DNA of 64,000 nucleotides. Source: Isoetes taiwanensis (Eukaryota; Streptophyta; Lycopodiopsida; Isoetales; Isoetaceae). Position numbers and translations under genes: made by a program. The notes below the pieces were generated by a model. It was not told the origin of the DNA, ran no database searches, and was given only the letters and a program-made list of their open reading frames with translations. The stretch lies in assembly GCA_021234155.1 (NCBI GenBank), contig JAJEKV010000057.1, forward strand, positions 2,325,821 to 2,389,820, written 5' to 3'. Shown here in pieces: positions 1-11,834 of this stretch; position 1 is the first letter of the stretch, and the number at the start of each line of letters is the position of its first letter.

Positions 1-1457
1 CATTACATGCAATGTAATAACCTTTGGACCTATGCCTAGGTTAACTACACGTCTCCTTCAGCTACTTTCTAGCATGTTGTACAATAATAACTACGAATCC
101 ATATACACCACATTAAATATTGGCAATGGTTAAAAGTCGAAATGCATCCTCCCCTCCCCATAAGTTCAATTCAATTTAACATTTTAAGACTTTAAACATT
201 CATAGCACTTTATCTCTCTCGCAATAGTCTAGATTTATAGTCCTCTCTCCCTAGCAACAATGCAATGAAACAGACTTCTTCCATAACAAGATGCCATGAA
301 GATCATATTAAACAATACCAGTTTCCAAACAAAATAGATGCAAAGAACTATTAGCTATTCATAATTAACAACTAAGAAAACATAAAAAACATAATAAAAG
401 GCGTGTTAAGCAATTGATGTGAAGAAATATCCAAATACTCTAGCAGAACATGCAGAAATATGTAGCTAAGTAATAAAACCAAAGACTATTGATTTGAGAA
501 AATATCCAAAGACTCTATGCAGAACATGCAGAACTATGCAACTAAGAACTGAAGTAATAGAAAAACAAAAGCAAAACATTCCTCAAAAAAACCATAATCT
601 AAGAAACATCATAATCTAGTCTAATAATCTACTTGAAACACTTGGATTAGTGCTTGCAGCTTGTTCAGATGGCTTTAAGAACTCGCCCACGCCTACCAGT
701 GCTTCGGCTGCGGTCGCCAGATCCTCTAGACGCCATAGAGCTGCAAGTTCAGAAGAGATGTTTGAAGCATTCCAATTTATACGTATGGGAGGATTATCTA
801 AGCTGCCGGATTACTTCTACCATTTTAAATTCCCGTCCCTTTCTAATTATCCCGCCTATGTAACTGCTTATCTTCCTCATTTACATTTTCAAAACTTAAT
901 TTCAAGAAAATTATTATTAATATTTTCAAGAAATGCCTATGTGGCATGCTCATTTGCTTGTTCACCCTGCCACCGTCTATTTTCAAGAAAGCTTGAGCCG
1001 ACTGGTCGACCGCTGCGCCTGAGATCGACCACTGCACCTAGGATCAATCGTTGCGCCTTCATTTCGTCGGATGAACATGTAGGGTGAATTGTGGTGAGTG
1101 ACCTTTCAAGATGAATTAAGGATAGTTCGTTCCTATTTTTATGTTCTTTCCTTCGTTCATTCTGGTCTTTTATCAGTGTTGGAGAAGAGTGCTATCTGTT
1201 GACAACAAACTTGAAGCGTCGGCTAGGATTATGTCGAATCGAAAATCTAGATCCACAAACTATGTGCCATGGTGTTCCTCTTGGAGAGAGTTTCTGTAAG
1301 ATATCCATCTTAAATTACGATTACGAGGATGAAGTTCTTCCACGAAGATATCCTAGTGGCGACATAATCGGGGAGAGCGTGGGCGCATTTGTGGCATGGC
1401 TGAAAGACCGTCTAAAAAAGGTGTGTACAGACACAAATTTCTGAAGCTATATGATAA
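1..1457. other. Non-coding stretch, no gene recognised
   Basis: This AT-rich DNA lies beyond the 3' end of the LRR gene. The short open frames here (for example around 650-1087) show no recognisable domain, no splice structure and no family resemblance. I see no RNA gene in it. Confidence 0.5.
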
Positions 1458-2582
1458 ATAAAAGGAAAAATTACAAGAATGCCCTTATATTTCTGGCTTA
1501 TTTTATGAAAATATCCCTGTATTTTGTTAATTCGTCAAAATGCCCCTATTCATATTCCGGCATCAAAATCACCCACGAAGACAACTCCAGAAATCCACTA
1601 GAAAGACCTTGTCGCATTCTGCATTTTCAAGAATAAGAATGCATGTTCTGAAGTCAGTCTTCAGATTACTACCATTGATTCGAGTTGCACGAGGTATTAC
1701 CTTTAGGGTGAAACAACTGCCTTTTGTGGAACAACTGCCTTTGCCGTAGTGGAATCATATGCATCTGGCTATGGTAGTTTAGGTTTATGGCATTTGATGC
1801 CACAGAGTTAATTACCGCTTCCGGCAGTGGAATCTCAGCCTTAGTCTCTAACTCCAAAAGACGTTCTCCTTGAACTGTGGTTCTAATTGTAATTGCCCTC
1901 TCCTCCTAAATCTAGAGCCTTCGAAGAACATGCAAAATAAGAATCAACGTTGGGAGCCTTCAACGTTCAGCATCTGGAAGGTACTGAGTTCTTGTTACAA
2001 AATGATGTTAAAATCTTGGTTGCATTATTTTTAACAAAGAAAAAGAAGCGGCCTTCTTGGGTTCCATCAGTTTGGAATCAGAATTTGCCAAAGCTTGAAT
2101 CATTCCGGCTATGCAAGAACCCCTGATTAAATTTTACTTTCTACCTCAAAATTTTCTACCCCAAAAGTTGCTAACTTGGAACACGGTAGTGAACCCCGCA
2201 TGGATTTCTAACCCAGCAGAAATTTCTGACCCAGAAGTGTACCATATAACTGAATTGAACACGTAGAACTCTACTTCAGATTCGAACAAGAACCATTGCG
2301 CATTTTGAGGTTAGATCCTTATCCAAGTTCAGAAGACTAAATGCAAAATTAGCTTTTTGCTCAAAAGTAATCTTCACAAACATGTTGAAGAATAGCACCA
2401 CTGTGCTGCCGTGAATGCATAAGAACCAGAGACCATAACACGAAGGATTGTTCTAGATAAATGAGATGATTTTTCTGAGAAACAGAGGGAAACAAAGGGG
2501 CATTTCAAGAATTTGCTAAAATACAAAGGCATTTTCATATTTTTTGTCAAATAAAGGGGCATTTTCATAATTTTCCCTTTAA
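1458..2582. mobile_element. Short element with about 90-bp inverted ends (MULE- or foldback-like)
   Basis: The segment near 1460-1552 and the reverse complement of about 2490-2582 follow the same order of words: a GGAAAAATTA-type start, AAAATGCCCCTTT-type blocks, a GTATTTT block and a closing AATGCCCC block. They align imperfectly over about 90 bases. The 900 bases between them have no convincing coding region. I could not find a matching target duplication at the two ends. Just outside the right end, a segment of about 50 bases ending in TATTGGATTTT is tandemly repeated (about 2565-2650). The layout fits a non-autonomous Mutator-like or foldback element; the superfamily is not decided. Confidence 0.45.
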
Positions 2583-3095
2583 CTCAATTTATATTGGATT
2601 TTGGGCATTTTTATAATTTTCCCTTTAACTCAATTTGTATTGGATTTTATAACTCAGAGACTCCAAACATTTTCATTTTCTCAATCTCGGGCTTGATAAC
2701 CTTAAGAGGCACACGTCTTGCCTGATGGCCCCAATTTTCCACCCCGTGGGCACCTTTCTTGAAAAGCATCACATGAACACAGCAAGTTATCAGCCTGTTG
2801 AAAATTCTGCCTTCATTGATAAATACTAAGACCCATAATAAGAGAATTTACATGTGTCCATTGTGCAACGCTGCAGGATTAATTCCTGCAAAGCATATTG
2901 CATGTTTTAATATTTACATACCCACCCACCTCTATCACAGTAGGGTGCAGGGTTCTATACAGATGACTTGGTACCCTGGCCTTAGCAAATTACACACCTT
3001 CAGAAGGGTTTCTGGAAGCCAGAAACTATGGAACTTTACAAGGGAATATACAGTGCCCACTACTCAACCGGCAGTCCTGTAGCAGCACATCAAAG
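2583..3095. other. 3' flank of the LRR gene
   Basis: This follows the stop codon of the minus-strand LRR gene and probably includes its 3' untranslated region. No other gene is visible. The plus-strand frame at 2798-3082 has no recognised domain. Confidence 0.4.
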
Positions 3096-6000
3096 TCATT
3101 GAAGCCTCACTACTACAAGGTTTGGAAGTGATGATGCACGTAATCTTTCCACTGCTGCCAATGTGACTTTACATGACTGGAGGGCTAATGAAGTCAAGTT
3201 TTTGAGAGGAAGCAAATACTGCAGACCAGCATTTGTTATTGAGCAATTGCCGACATTTAGTGATTCCAGATTTGTCAACCCTGTACACATAGCCAATAGG
3301 TTATAATAACTGAGCTCTACATTACACATTCTATCCATAGTTAAACTCTCAAATACAAGACAGGCACACATATCCTATCCATACCAGATAGAGAAGAAAG
3401 GGCTTGATCTGTGAGCTGAAAATTCTGTGACAGGTTTAGAAACTTCAAATCTGTAAGATCCTTGATGTTTTTTATGCCAGCATCAGTGATACCTCCCCCA
3501 CAAATTTCTAGGCTCTGCAGCTTCTTGAAATCTGCACATTATCATACTCCAAGATGCACAACATCAACAACGTTCATGAATCCAGAAAAAAGACACGAAA
3601 AAAAAATGCAGTTTAAAAATAGTTGGATGAATCATATGGCTAACAATCTCAAACGATAAAAGTCATACATCCTGCTATAAGTTAAAAACCTAAACTACAC
3701 AAAGCACCAACAAAGCACAATTAGAATGACATAGCATTAGGTTCAGAATATTACGACGTAAAGCTGCAGTTCCCGAGTCTGTAATACGTGCACCAAAAAG
3801 GTCCAAATGTGTAAGATTGGTTAGGCCTGCAAGATAAATATCAAATAATCAAGCAATTTGAACAGTCAAAATAAAATTCCTCTCAAGGACCAGACAATAC
3901 CTGAGAGTGCAACTAGGCCAGCATCTGTGATTTTTCGGGAATCAAGATTAAGCGATCTAAGCGATGTCAGCCCAGAAATTTTACGAAGGCCACTATCTGA
4001 TATATCTGTGAAAGATAAATTCAAACTCTCCAATACCTTCAAACCTGAACCAAACCAGTGACAGCTAAGTCTTTGGTAAACACATTTAAATGGATACAAG
4101 AATTTTAACCATAAATCTTAGCTCGAATGTACATTCATCAAGAAGGAAGGGCAAACACGGTTCAAAATAAATATGGATGCAATGCTACTATAGAAAACAA
4201 GTTCACGTAGCTTTCAGGCTATATCCACAATACATGTGCTAAACATACAGATAAGACAAAACCAACCAGAGACAATATTGAGGCCTGCATTGCCAACTTC
4301 AGTGTCTGAGAGATCCAGTACCCTCAACTTAACAAGACCTGCAAGACATGTACAAGACGCATCATTATAGTATACAATAGAGCCAAATCAACATGATAAT
4401 CCTACCTCAGCTCCAGATGCCAGCAAACCTAAAACGTATTCTAATACTGTGCAAAAAGTGGAGCCTTCCATAACCCAGCCCATAAGAGTTTTTAACATTT
4501 CCATACAGAACTCACAGTATCCTGCCATAGTAAACTAATATGCATCTTCAAGAAACCTCGTTGAGTCATTTTGTCGCTCTCAACAGCTTAAATGTCATAT
4601 TGGGATTTTGTATTAGCAGTATTCACCGATGCTAGTCTAAGCTAAAATTAATAACTTCTTGGCATCTCAAACATGTCAACATTGCAGCATCACAACACTT
4701 ATCATGCATATCTAACACTTGCTTGAAGTCAGCATAAACGTCACTAGGAATAAGCCAATTAGACTGTTCATAATTATATTTGGAACCTTTCAAGTGCTTC
4801 ACGCCCAGATCACCCACTTTGCAGGAATCGAGATTCAGAATTTCAAGTTTCAACAATCCTGCATTATGAAAGAACCGTGTTAGCTTGCAAAAAGTGCAGC
4901 ACGACTTACATTGATACATATCAGATTAAAATAGCTAGCAATCTCTGGCACTGTACTGTCAGCTGATAGTAATCAGTTAATAGCTGGTGTGATTTTGTCT
5001 ATCTCTTTCTGCATATATTCTAATTTGTGTGTTTAACATTAGGCTTAACTCTGGACATATGAAATTCACAGTCAATTCAAAATGAATCCTCATGTTACAA
5101 GTAGGATAAAATGTCGACAACTTTCCTCAGGACACCAAAATAGGTAAAATAAATAGTGGAGCCTTTTCAATTTCCTTCTACATTCTTTTATGATAGTACT
5201 ATTAGAAACTAGAAAACCAGCAAGAGGATAGACAAGAGGGCAAAGGACGACCATTCCTACATTTAACAATGCAAATAAATGAACATGTACATATGAGTTG
5301 GCACAAACAGGTGCTGTCCATATAACGTGATTGTTTGGCACCTTTAAAATACTCCATGCCGATATCAGTGACACTCGTATAGCCCATGTTCAATATCTTA
5401 AGACTAGAAAGTCCTGTACAGCATTTAAAAGTCATTTGCATCTCGAAGCCAGCCATAAAAAAAGCTGATGGTCACTCTCCTGACCTTCAAGTCTTTGGCA
5501 CCAGGGGTCGCATATGGAACAGGATTTGAGATTTAGTGATATAAGACACTCTAAACCTGTTCATTGCAAAACAACTTTAATATAAAAACTATCCTTTGAT
5601 AGGAAAATGAAGCCACTAGAAATGCCTGTACTTAAGAAATGTTTTCAAAGACAAGCAAATAGGCCTATTGAAATGTAGTATTTATAATTTACATTATATG
5701 CAATTGATAGCCAAATGGAGATACTTATGTCTACGTGATACAACGCTTTCATCATTGACATCCTAATAAAGATAAAAGAAACAATAATGTCTATGGTAAC
5801 TATAACATGCTGGGGCAATGTTATAATGCTTTACTAAAATTTATCAAAACGGCATGCAACACGTATAACAAGCACATCCAGTGCAGAATGATATGAAAAG
5901 GACCAAAAAGAAAAAAACCCTGACCTGCTAGCATATCCATACATGTTGGACCAACAGAACACCCTTCCAAGCTAAGGTCTTCAAGCTTTCTAAGATCTGA

Positions 6001-8708
6001 AGAAAGAAATGTACAAATATTAGTACAGCATCTTATAAGTCTTACGTGGACCACAAGACCTATGGATATGGTAAGAGCAATGGTTAAGAGACAGCAAAAA
6101 CATTTTGTTCTTTTTGCCAGTCTAGCAGCTATGACATTGGATTTGAGGTATCCTGCCATTTAGTTGTCACAATCTGTTTCTACCGCAAAATGAAGAAGTA
6201 ATAACCATAATGGCTGGCCCAGTAGGAGGTTCTGCAGCTGTCATTGTCAATACGGATGGAGCAAATGATTGATCTGTCATATCAGAACTGCCTGATGGCC
6301 ATTAAGGTTCTGCATGCATTTGTGGATCGCCATCTGTTGTCTACCAGGCAACACGGATCAGCTCGGGTGCTGTGAAGCACCAACGATCCTCCTAGGCTCT
6401 CACCCCGAGCCCCCACATGGTGGCAATCTAGCTGAAAATCTTCATTCCAGTAAGCACAGCAGTTACTAGAGGATTCCCATGTCGACCGGGATGAAAATGA
6501 AGCCTGATAGATTTTGGTCTTTGAGAAATGCTATCAAGGAACACGGAGTTTAATAAGAAATAAAGAATTCAGATAACTGACAAAAACTCCAAGGCAAAGA
6601 CCCGTAGACCGAAGACAAATAGCAAAATGAGAATGAAATCTTCTAGTCGCTTAATCTACCTAATGAATTTCTAATAACAATGTTTCAAAACACGGAAATT
6701 GTCAGTACATGACATCATCGCACATCTCACATCGTGGGTCTTTTCTGTTGTACTCTGGCTTCTATTGATAGTTTTGCCACACCCGATATAACTGCCCATC
6801 ATAATTGAGTCTTAGACGACCTACAAGGCTCATAGCCTTGAACGTGCTAGGCAAATAGTAAACAATCTAACAATGGGAAAAAATATCCATGACAAGAAAT
6901 ATTTTTGAAAAACACCTTTGAGAAAAGTGAAGTCACTTGCTCTACTCCTTGCAATTTGTAGCTCCTTGAGGTTCACAAGACCTGTAATATGAAAAAATCA
7001 GGAACAAAAAACTCTTGGAAGAAAACTTGCAATGTCAGGATGACAACCAATAGGAAGGAAACTGTTACAATATATTGGGGAAACACACATCCTGATTAGT
7101 TTGAAGATATTTGTTTTATTCCCTTTCCTATTTTATATGTTCAATGTCCAAGATTTAAATTTTAGATTTTAGATGCTACTATATTTATTATGGTATAAAA
7201 ATGCCGTGATCAGGTTATATGTAATAAACAGCACCTGAAAGATGCTTGACATCTGAATCCTGTATGCAATTGCACCATCCTATGTTCAATTTCTCCAACA
7301 TTGTGAGGCCTATAAAACAGAAAGCACCAGCATTAATGTTTCAGAAAGACCAAAGCATTTATGAGCCTTTACATTTGAAATAAACAAGGATAGTGTCTCT
7401 AATAATTATTATTATTCAGCATCCACTGTGATGCCTTCAAAGGATGCCAATTTGCTTCAGTACAATTTACTCTAACAGAAGTCATAAACAAATATGGATA
7501 TGAGAAATTCCTATAGTTGCATATTGTGATCATGAACAAGGATAGTAACACACATAAGCAATCACCAGAATAGGTTGATTGAAGAGCATTAAACGTAACA
7601 TGACAAGTGGCCGCAAGACCCAATTGGACAGACACAGGCAATCACCAGAATAGAAGTGGCCGCAAGAAGGGGAACCTTCGGAGAATTTTTCTATTAGGAT
7701 CTTACCTCTAATGTGAACAAGCCCTCCATGGATTTTCGGACATCGTTCAAGGTCTAGACTTCTTAGATGGACAAGACCAGCCAGATGAACCATGCCTGTT
7801 GCTGTGATTAATCTGCTCCTTCGTAAACTTAGATATGTCAGGTCGGAGAAACCTGCAAGACAGTTGGCAATTGTTCATCAAGTGACATATTAGAACAGCA
7901 CGAACGTGGAAGACAATATGAATACAAGTAAGGGGAACAGAGAACAGGCCTGATATGCAACACAACCCACGGTCTGAAATTCGATCACAGTAATTAATGC
8001 ATAAAGTTTGCAGTTTTGAGCAAACATGAATAAGCTGAAGCCCCTCATCAGTCACATCAGAATCAGATATGTTAATCGCCAACAGAGACTTCCCTTGCGA
8101 AGCAATAATTTCCATCCAACTATCATCAACGTTAGGATAATCTCCAAGCAAGATGTCCTGCACAGATACACTTGAGATACTTCCTATGCATAATCTTTTG
8201 GTACAACCTCCAAATAAAAATACCAGCAGTTGAATCATAGAATAACTTCAAACGGTTAGATCATCTAGCTACAATTTTTCAATAATGTATGAGCTAGAGT
8301 GCACTTGCTTGGAGCGCACAGTCTTTGAAGGCTTCTAGAGTCGTTCTTGATAGTAATTGAGAGGAGACTAGCTCATTAAAAATGAGCTGGCTTAGGTCCC
8401 TTGGAAGTAGAGCAAACGACTGATAATGAGTGATATTCTGCAGTTCCATGATCCACAGTAAGCTATGGCTGTATTATATGTGCCATATAGATAGGACGAA
8501 CTATTGAAATTGCACTTACTTTGCATAATTCTTGGATAGCGAGTTCTAATAGAGATGGGCACCCTCTTTTCCTACTTTCAATAGCCTCAGGAAACTTTTT
8601 TGGCCACTTAATATATAAACTTCCACTCAACTTCCTTGAGCTTCCGCTTTGGAATTCTTCAACATCATTATCAGGTTGAGCCCTCTTTCTGGAACACGCT
8701 CCCCCCAT
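3096..8708 (-). CDS. Leucine-rich repeat family protein (AT1G15740-like), 15 coding exons
   Basis: The exons read together as a protein of about 573 residues, close to the size of the plant AT1G15740-type LRR proteins as I remember it. Coding exons from high to low coordinate are 8708-8520, 8437-8309, 8157-7950, 7852-7706, 7309-7235, 6981-6916, 5996-5925, 5556-5485, 5413-5342, 4858-4787, 4338-4267, 4044-3901, 3826-3755, 3531-3385 and 3280-3096. The start at 8708 gives MGGACSRKR, the family's conserved beginning. A CPSLLELAIQELC segment and an LLPRDLSQLIFNELV segment follow, then LRRs. Many exons are exactly 72 bp, one 24-residue repeat each, and nearly all junctions are phase 1, so the array probably grew by exon duplication. 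Repeats carry the LxxLxxLNL...ITDAGL pattern. Two donors look like GC instead of GT (after 8309 and after 7950). No stop or frameshift was seen, so the gene looks functional. Its biochemical role is unknown; repeats of this kind bind proteins. Confidence 0.85.
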
Positions 8709-10589
8709 TGTATGGTGCAACTACCTGTGCATGAGGAAGCACTGCTTTAGATTGCTAATATGTTACGTCCAATTGTAATTGCCGTGTAAGGAAGCTTAGT
8801 CACTTCCCATTTTAGTACCTTAAAGAGTTATGTGTATGCACGCCCAATTGATCGACCCATTTGTTTATGCAACATACTTACTATCGCCTATGACAAATAG
8901 TAGAAATCAAGGCAGCTGCGCAGTTGGTCAAGTAACTCAACTCAAATTGCTCAACAACAAGTCGATAGCCTATAAACACAACACAACAGTAAGCCAGTGA
9001 TATCAAACACTGCCAAGCATCCTAAAAACGTAGAAAACAAACTACTGTCTTTTGTGCTAAATGCATACTATCCCTGAACGTTCTGCAGCGAAAACGTAGA
9101 TTCCTTGAAACGTTGAGGACCAAATTCGGATGGTAATAAACTAAAAACAAACTGTTCATAACTAGCTCAAGTTAGGAACTACTTCCTACGGGAAAAAACA
9201 AGTGGAAAAGGCAAACGATTTGCACCTGAAAAAACAGGAAGCTCGATATAATTCAAATTCTCCGCAATTCTTCTAGCAGCTATGGTCAGAAGGGGACTAA
9301 ATTTGGGGGCCTCAAGGATTTGGGCTTCAAACCCACATTTTCCATCCGATCAGGCCATAAAAATTTACAAGGGGGGAAACAGGGGGTCAGGATGAAGGCT
9401 AAGAGGAGCAGGGCATAATCCGATCGTCAGAACGGGCTGGGCCATAGCCGTTCCTTCATCTCCTTCAACACACAGCAGAAGAGGAAGATACACGGGGACG
9501 GCCGTACAAGCGAAGGGAGCCAATAGAAAAGTTTGGCGGGTGCCGTACCGGTGAAATTTCGAGGGCAACAGTTTGACCACGTGTCTTTATAATAAGCGGC
9601 TAAGATCGACACTCGGCCCCACCACATAGCATGGGGCAATCTAAGCGTCATTATGTTGTTATAAAAAAAAAAAAACTGCATCAGCCCCCCATTCTCTCGG
9701 TCAAAGGTCTTTTTGTATTTGTAAATCATAAGCATGCTATAAGAACAAGATTACCAGTCAAAGGATGTCCTGACTCTTCCCAATTCTTAAACACCTCGTG
9801 TCGTGAGATTATCCAATCGCAACAATGCCCACCCTTGGATCAGCATCTTGACAGCAATGGTTAGTTCTGATAATACATCACTCCTGAGTGATTGATTATC
9901 AGTTTCGCGGCTGAGATTGGGAAGGTCATCAGATCAATGGTGATCCTCGCCTCCACCCAATTGTTTGAGGGTCAAACCCATGTCCCTTGTTACACCCAAC
10001 ACTCAACCTTATCTTGTTATACCCTTTATTACGCAACAAATGGGAACTGCACAAATAATCCTATCTAGTGTCTCTCACGTTATCTTGTTATTGCCCACAT
10101 CAAGTAACAATCAAGAATTAATGAAATAATCCTATTCATTACCCCATGTAATGCACATCTAATTGTATACATTTTTTCTTGGCACGTTGAGAATAAAATT
10201 GCTACCTTGTGTGCTCAATAAGAAATTGGAACCTTTATAAACGGTGGGGTGCAATGTGGGCCATGACAATTTGAAAGGTAGTGTCTACCTAATTTTTTCT
10301 ATAGCATAGAATCACAAGGAATCTAAGGTGACTTGTTTATGGCAGTTCAAACCTCATCTCAATGATATTCATATTGTATATTGTGGAGGGGATTGAGATG
10401 ACGTTGCACTACCGATAAAATTTGTCAACTTGTGTTGCTTAATCATTAAGATCTAGTAGTTCTTTACACGTATTTTAGATATACTACAAAAGGTTGAAGT
10501 AATGTTTCTATGTTAAACCAAATGAAACGCCCTTTTTGCCAAATTTTCCCAACCATTTAGATAGACTGTTAATAACACCTTCTGGCTAT
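8709..10589. other. Upstream region of the LRR gene, no gene recognised
   Basis: This holds the likely promoter and 5' untranslated region of the divergently placed LRR gene. A run of A's lies near 9661-9674. Open frames around 9365-9864 overlap on both strands and resemble no family. No promoter element can be assigned with confidence. Confidence 0.4.
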
Positions 10590-10617
10590 TCAAATTGCAA
10601 TGAAAGGGCCTTGAAGC
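10590..10617 (-). pseudogene. 3' end of the zf-RVT remnant cut by element A
   Basis: If element A and one copy of its GAAGC duplication are removed, the minus-strand frame of the remnant at 48176-48738 continues here for a few codons (reading LQGPFIAI) and stops at a TGA at 10592-10590. This supports the element boundaries and shows that the insertion hit the end of an older LINE-type sequence. Confidence 0.5.
10613..10617. repeat. Left target-site duplication of element A (GAAGC)
   Basis: GAAGC directly precedes the TGTGACG start of the left LTR. The same five bases follow the right LTR at 48171-48175. Five bases is the usual duplication for Ty3-type integrases. Confidence 0.85.
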
Positions 10618-11821
10618 TGTGACGCTCCCCGAATCCATACGATGCTCCCATCGTATAAATACGGGAAATTCCCCTCCCATGGCGAATCTGAATCATGCTA
10701 TGACGTGCTTGTAGCCCTCCGGAGACGCAATCCCAAGGAATCACCCTTCGGGACTACTCTGGGTTACATCTTCCCGGTCCGACGAGGCAGATCAGAGAGG
10801 TGTCTCCTCCCCGGGTATGACAGCTCCCTAGGTGTGCTAGAGAACACGTGCCGCATCAGCGACCCCCGCATCCATACCCGACTTACTCCCCTAAATCTAA
10901 AGGTCAGCTCACCAACCCGTTCGAGCCCAGGGGGTCCATATAGGCACCACCCTCCGGCCCAGGGAGTGTCAGACCCATACCTAGCCCACACACGGTGACT
11001 GGCTATAAGAATAGAATAGTCTAGCACACTGTAGGAGTCCCGTAGCCGCGCTAGGCAGGACCCCACCCCCGATTCACCTTCATACCCGTTATTTGATGCT
11101 GAACCACATCATAGCATCTACAACCAGGTTGGCTCTTGTGCACAGGCCGCATTTACTGGGTTTTAAGGGTTCTATCTAGGAGCATCTCTACTTCTAGATG
11201 GCATTTAGGTCTCTACCCCCTTTTTACCCATACAACACAAGAGGAACAGAAAGAAAGCTATCCTTATACATCCATCCATCCATAGCTTTGAATAGAACAT
11301 AAAATAGAGATTAACCATACATCTATCCATACAAGGGTTAATCCTAGCTACCTTCTGAGCATACAAGGGTTAATCCTATGATTATCCAGGACTCCAAGCT
11401 ATCTAGGTACTAACCGGGATCAAGCTAGGTCCACTATCGCTCGGGTTCTCCATCCTGCTGGCTGGAACAAGGTGGAATAGCAGCTCCTCCTCCACCAACC
11501 TCCCCCAATTCGAATTGGGGCAAATGGGGGTACAAAACCCCAATTTGGGTCCCAAATTAGTAACTCTCCCTTGCCCAATCGATTTGGGCCAGGTGGCAGC
11601 TCTAGATTGGTTAATATTAGCTAATTTGGTATTTTAGCCCTTTTTAATATTAGGATAAGCCCTAAATTCGAATTAGGGTTTTGGGTTAGGTTTCCACCTT
11701 TTAATTTAATTATTAACATAGCTAACCTTAGCTTATGAATAATTAATGTGCCATTAATTATTCATAGTGACATGTCATGTATTTATACTTAAATAGGCGT
11801 ATAAATATGTGGAACGTCACA
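10618..11821 (-). repeat. Left (3') LTR of element A, with internal deletion
   Basis: It runs from TGTGACGCTCCCC to GTGGAACGTCACA and is 1,204 bases long against 1,598 for its partner. The missing piece of about 394 bases lies soon after the GGCGAAT near 10685, where this copy jumps to the sequence at about 47045 of the other LTR. Elsewhere the two copies are nearly identical by eye. Confidence 0.85.
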
Positions 11822-11834
11822 TTCTCCCCACCTT
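11822..11834 (-). promoter_or_regulatory. Polypurine tract of element A
   Basis: On the minus strand this reads AAGGTGGGGAGAA and touches the LTR. It is the expected plus-strand DNA primer. Next to it (about 11838-11857) lies an imperfect hairpin sequence matching a perfect one in element B. Confidence 0.75.

Noticed and set aside
10642-11066. Open frames of 100-118 codons on both strands
   Set aside because: They lie in the LTR of element A and recur, broken, in the other LTR copies. They are sequence by-products, not genes.
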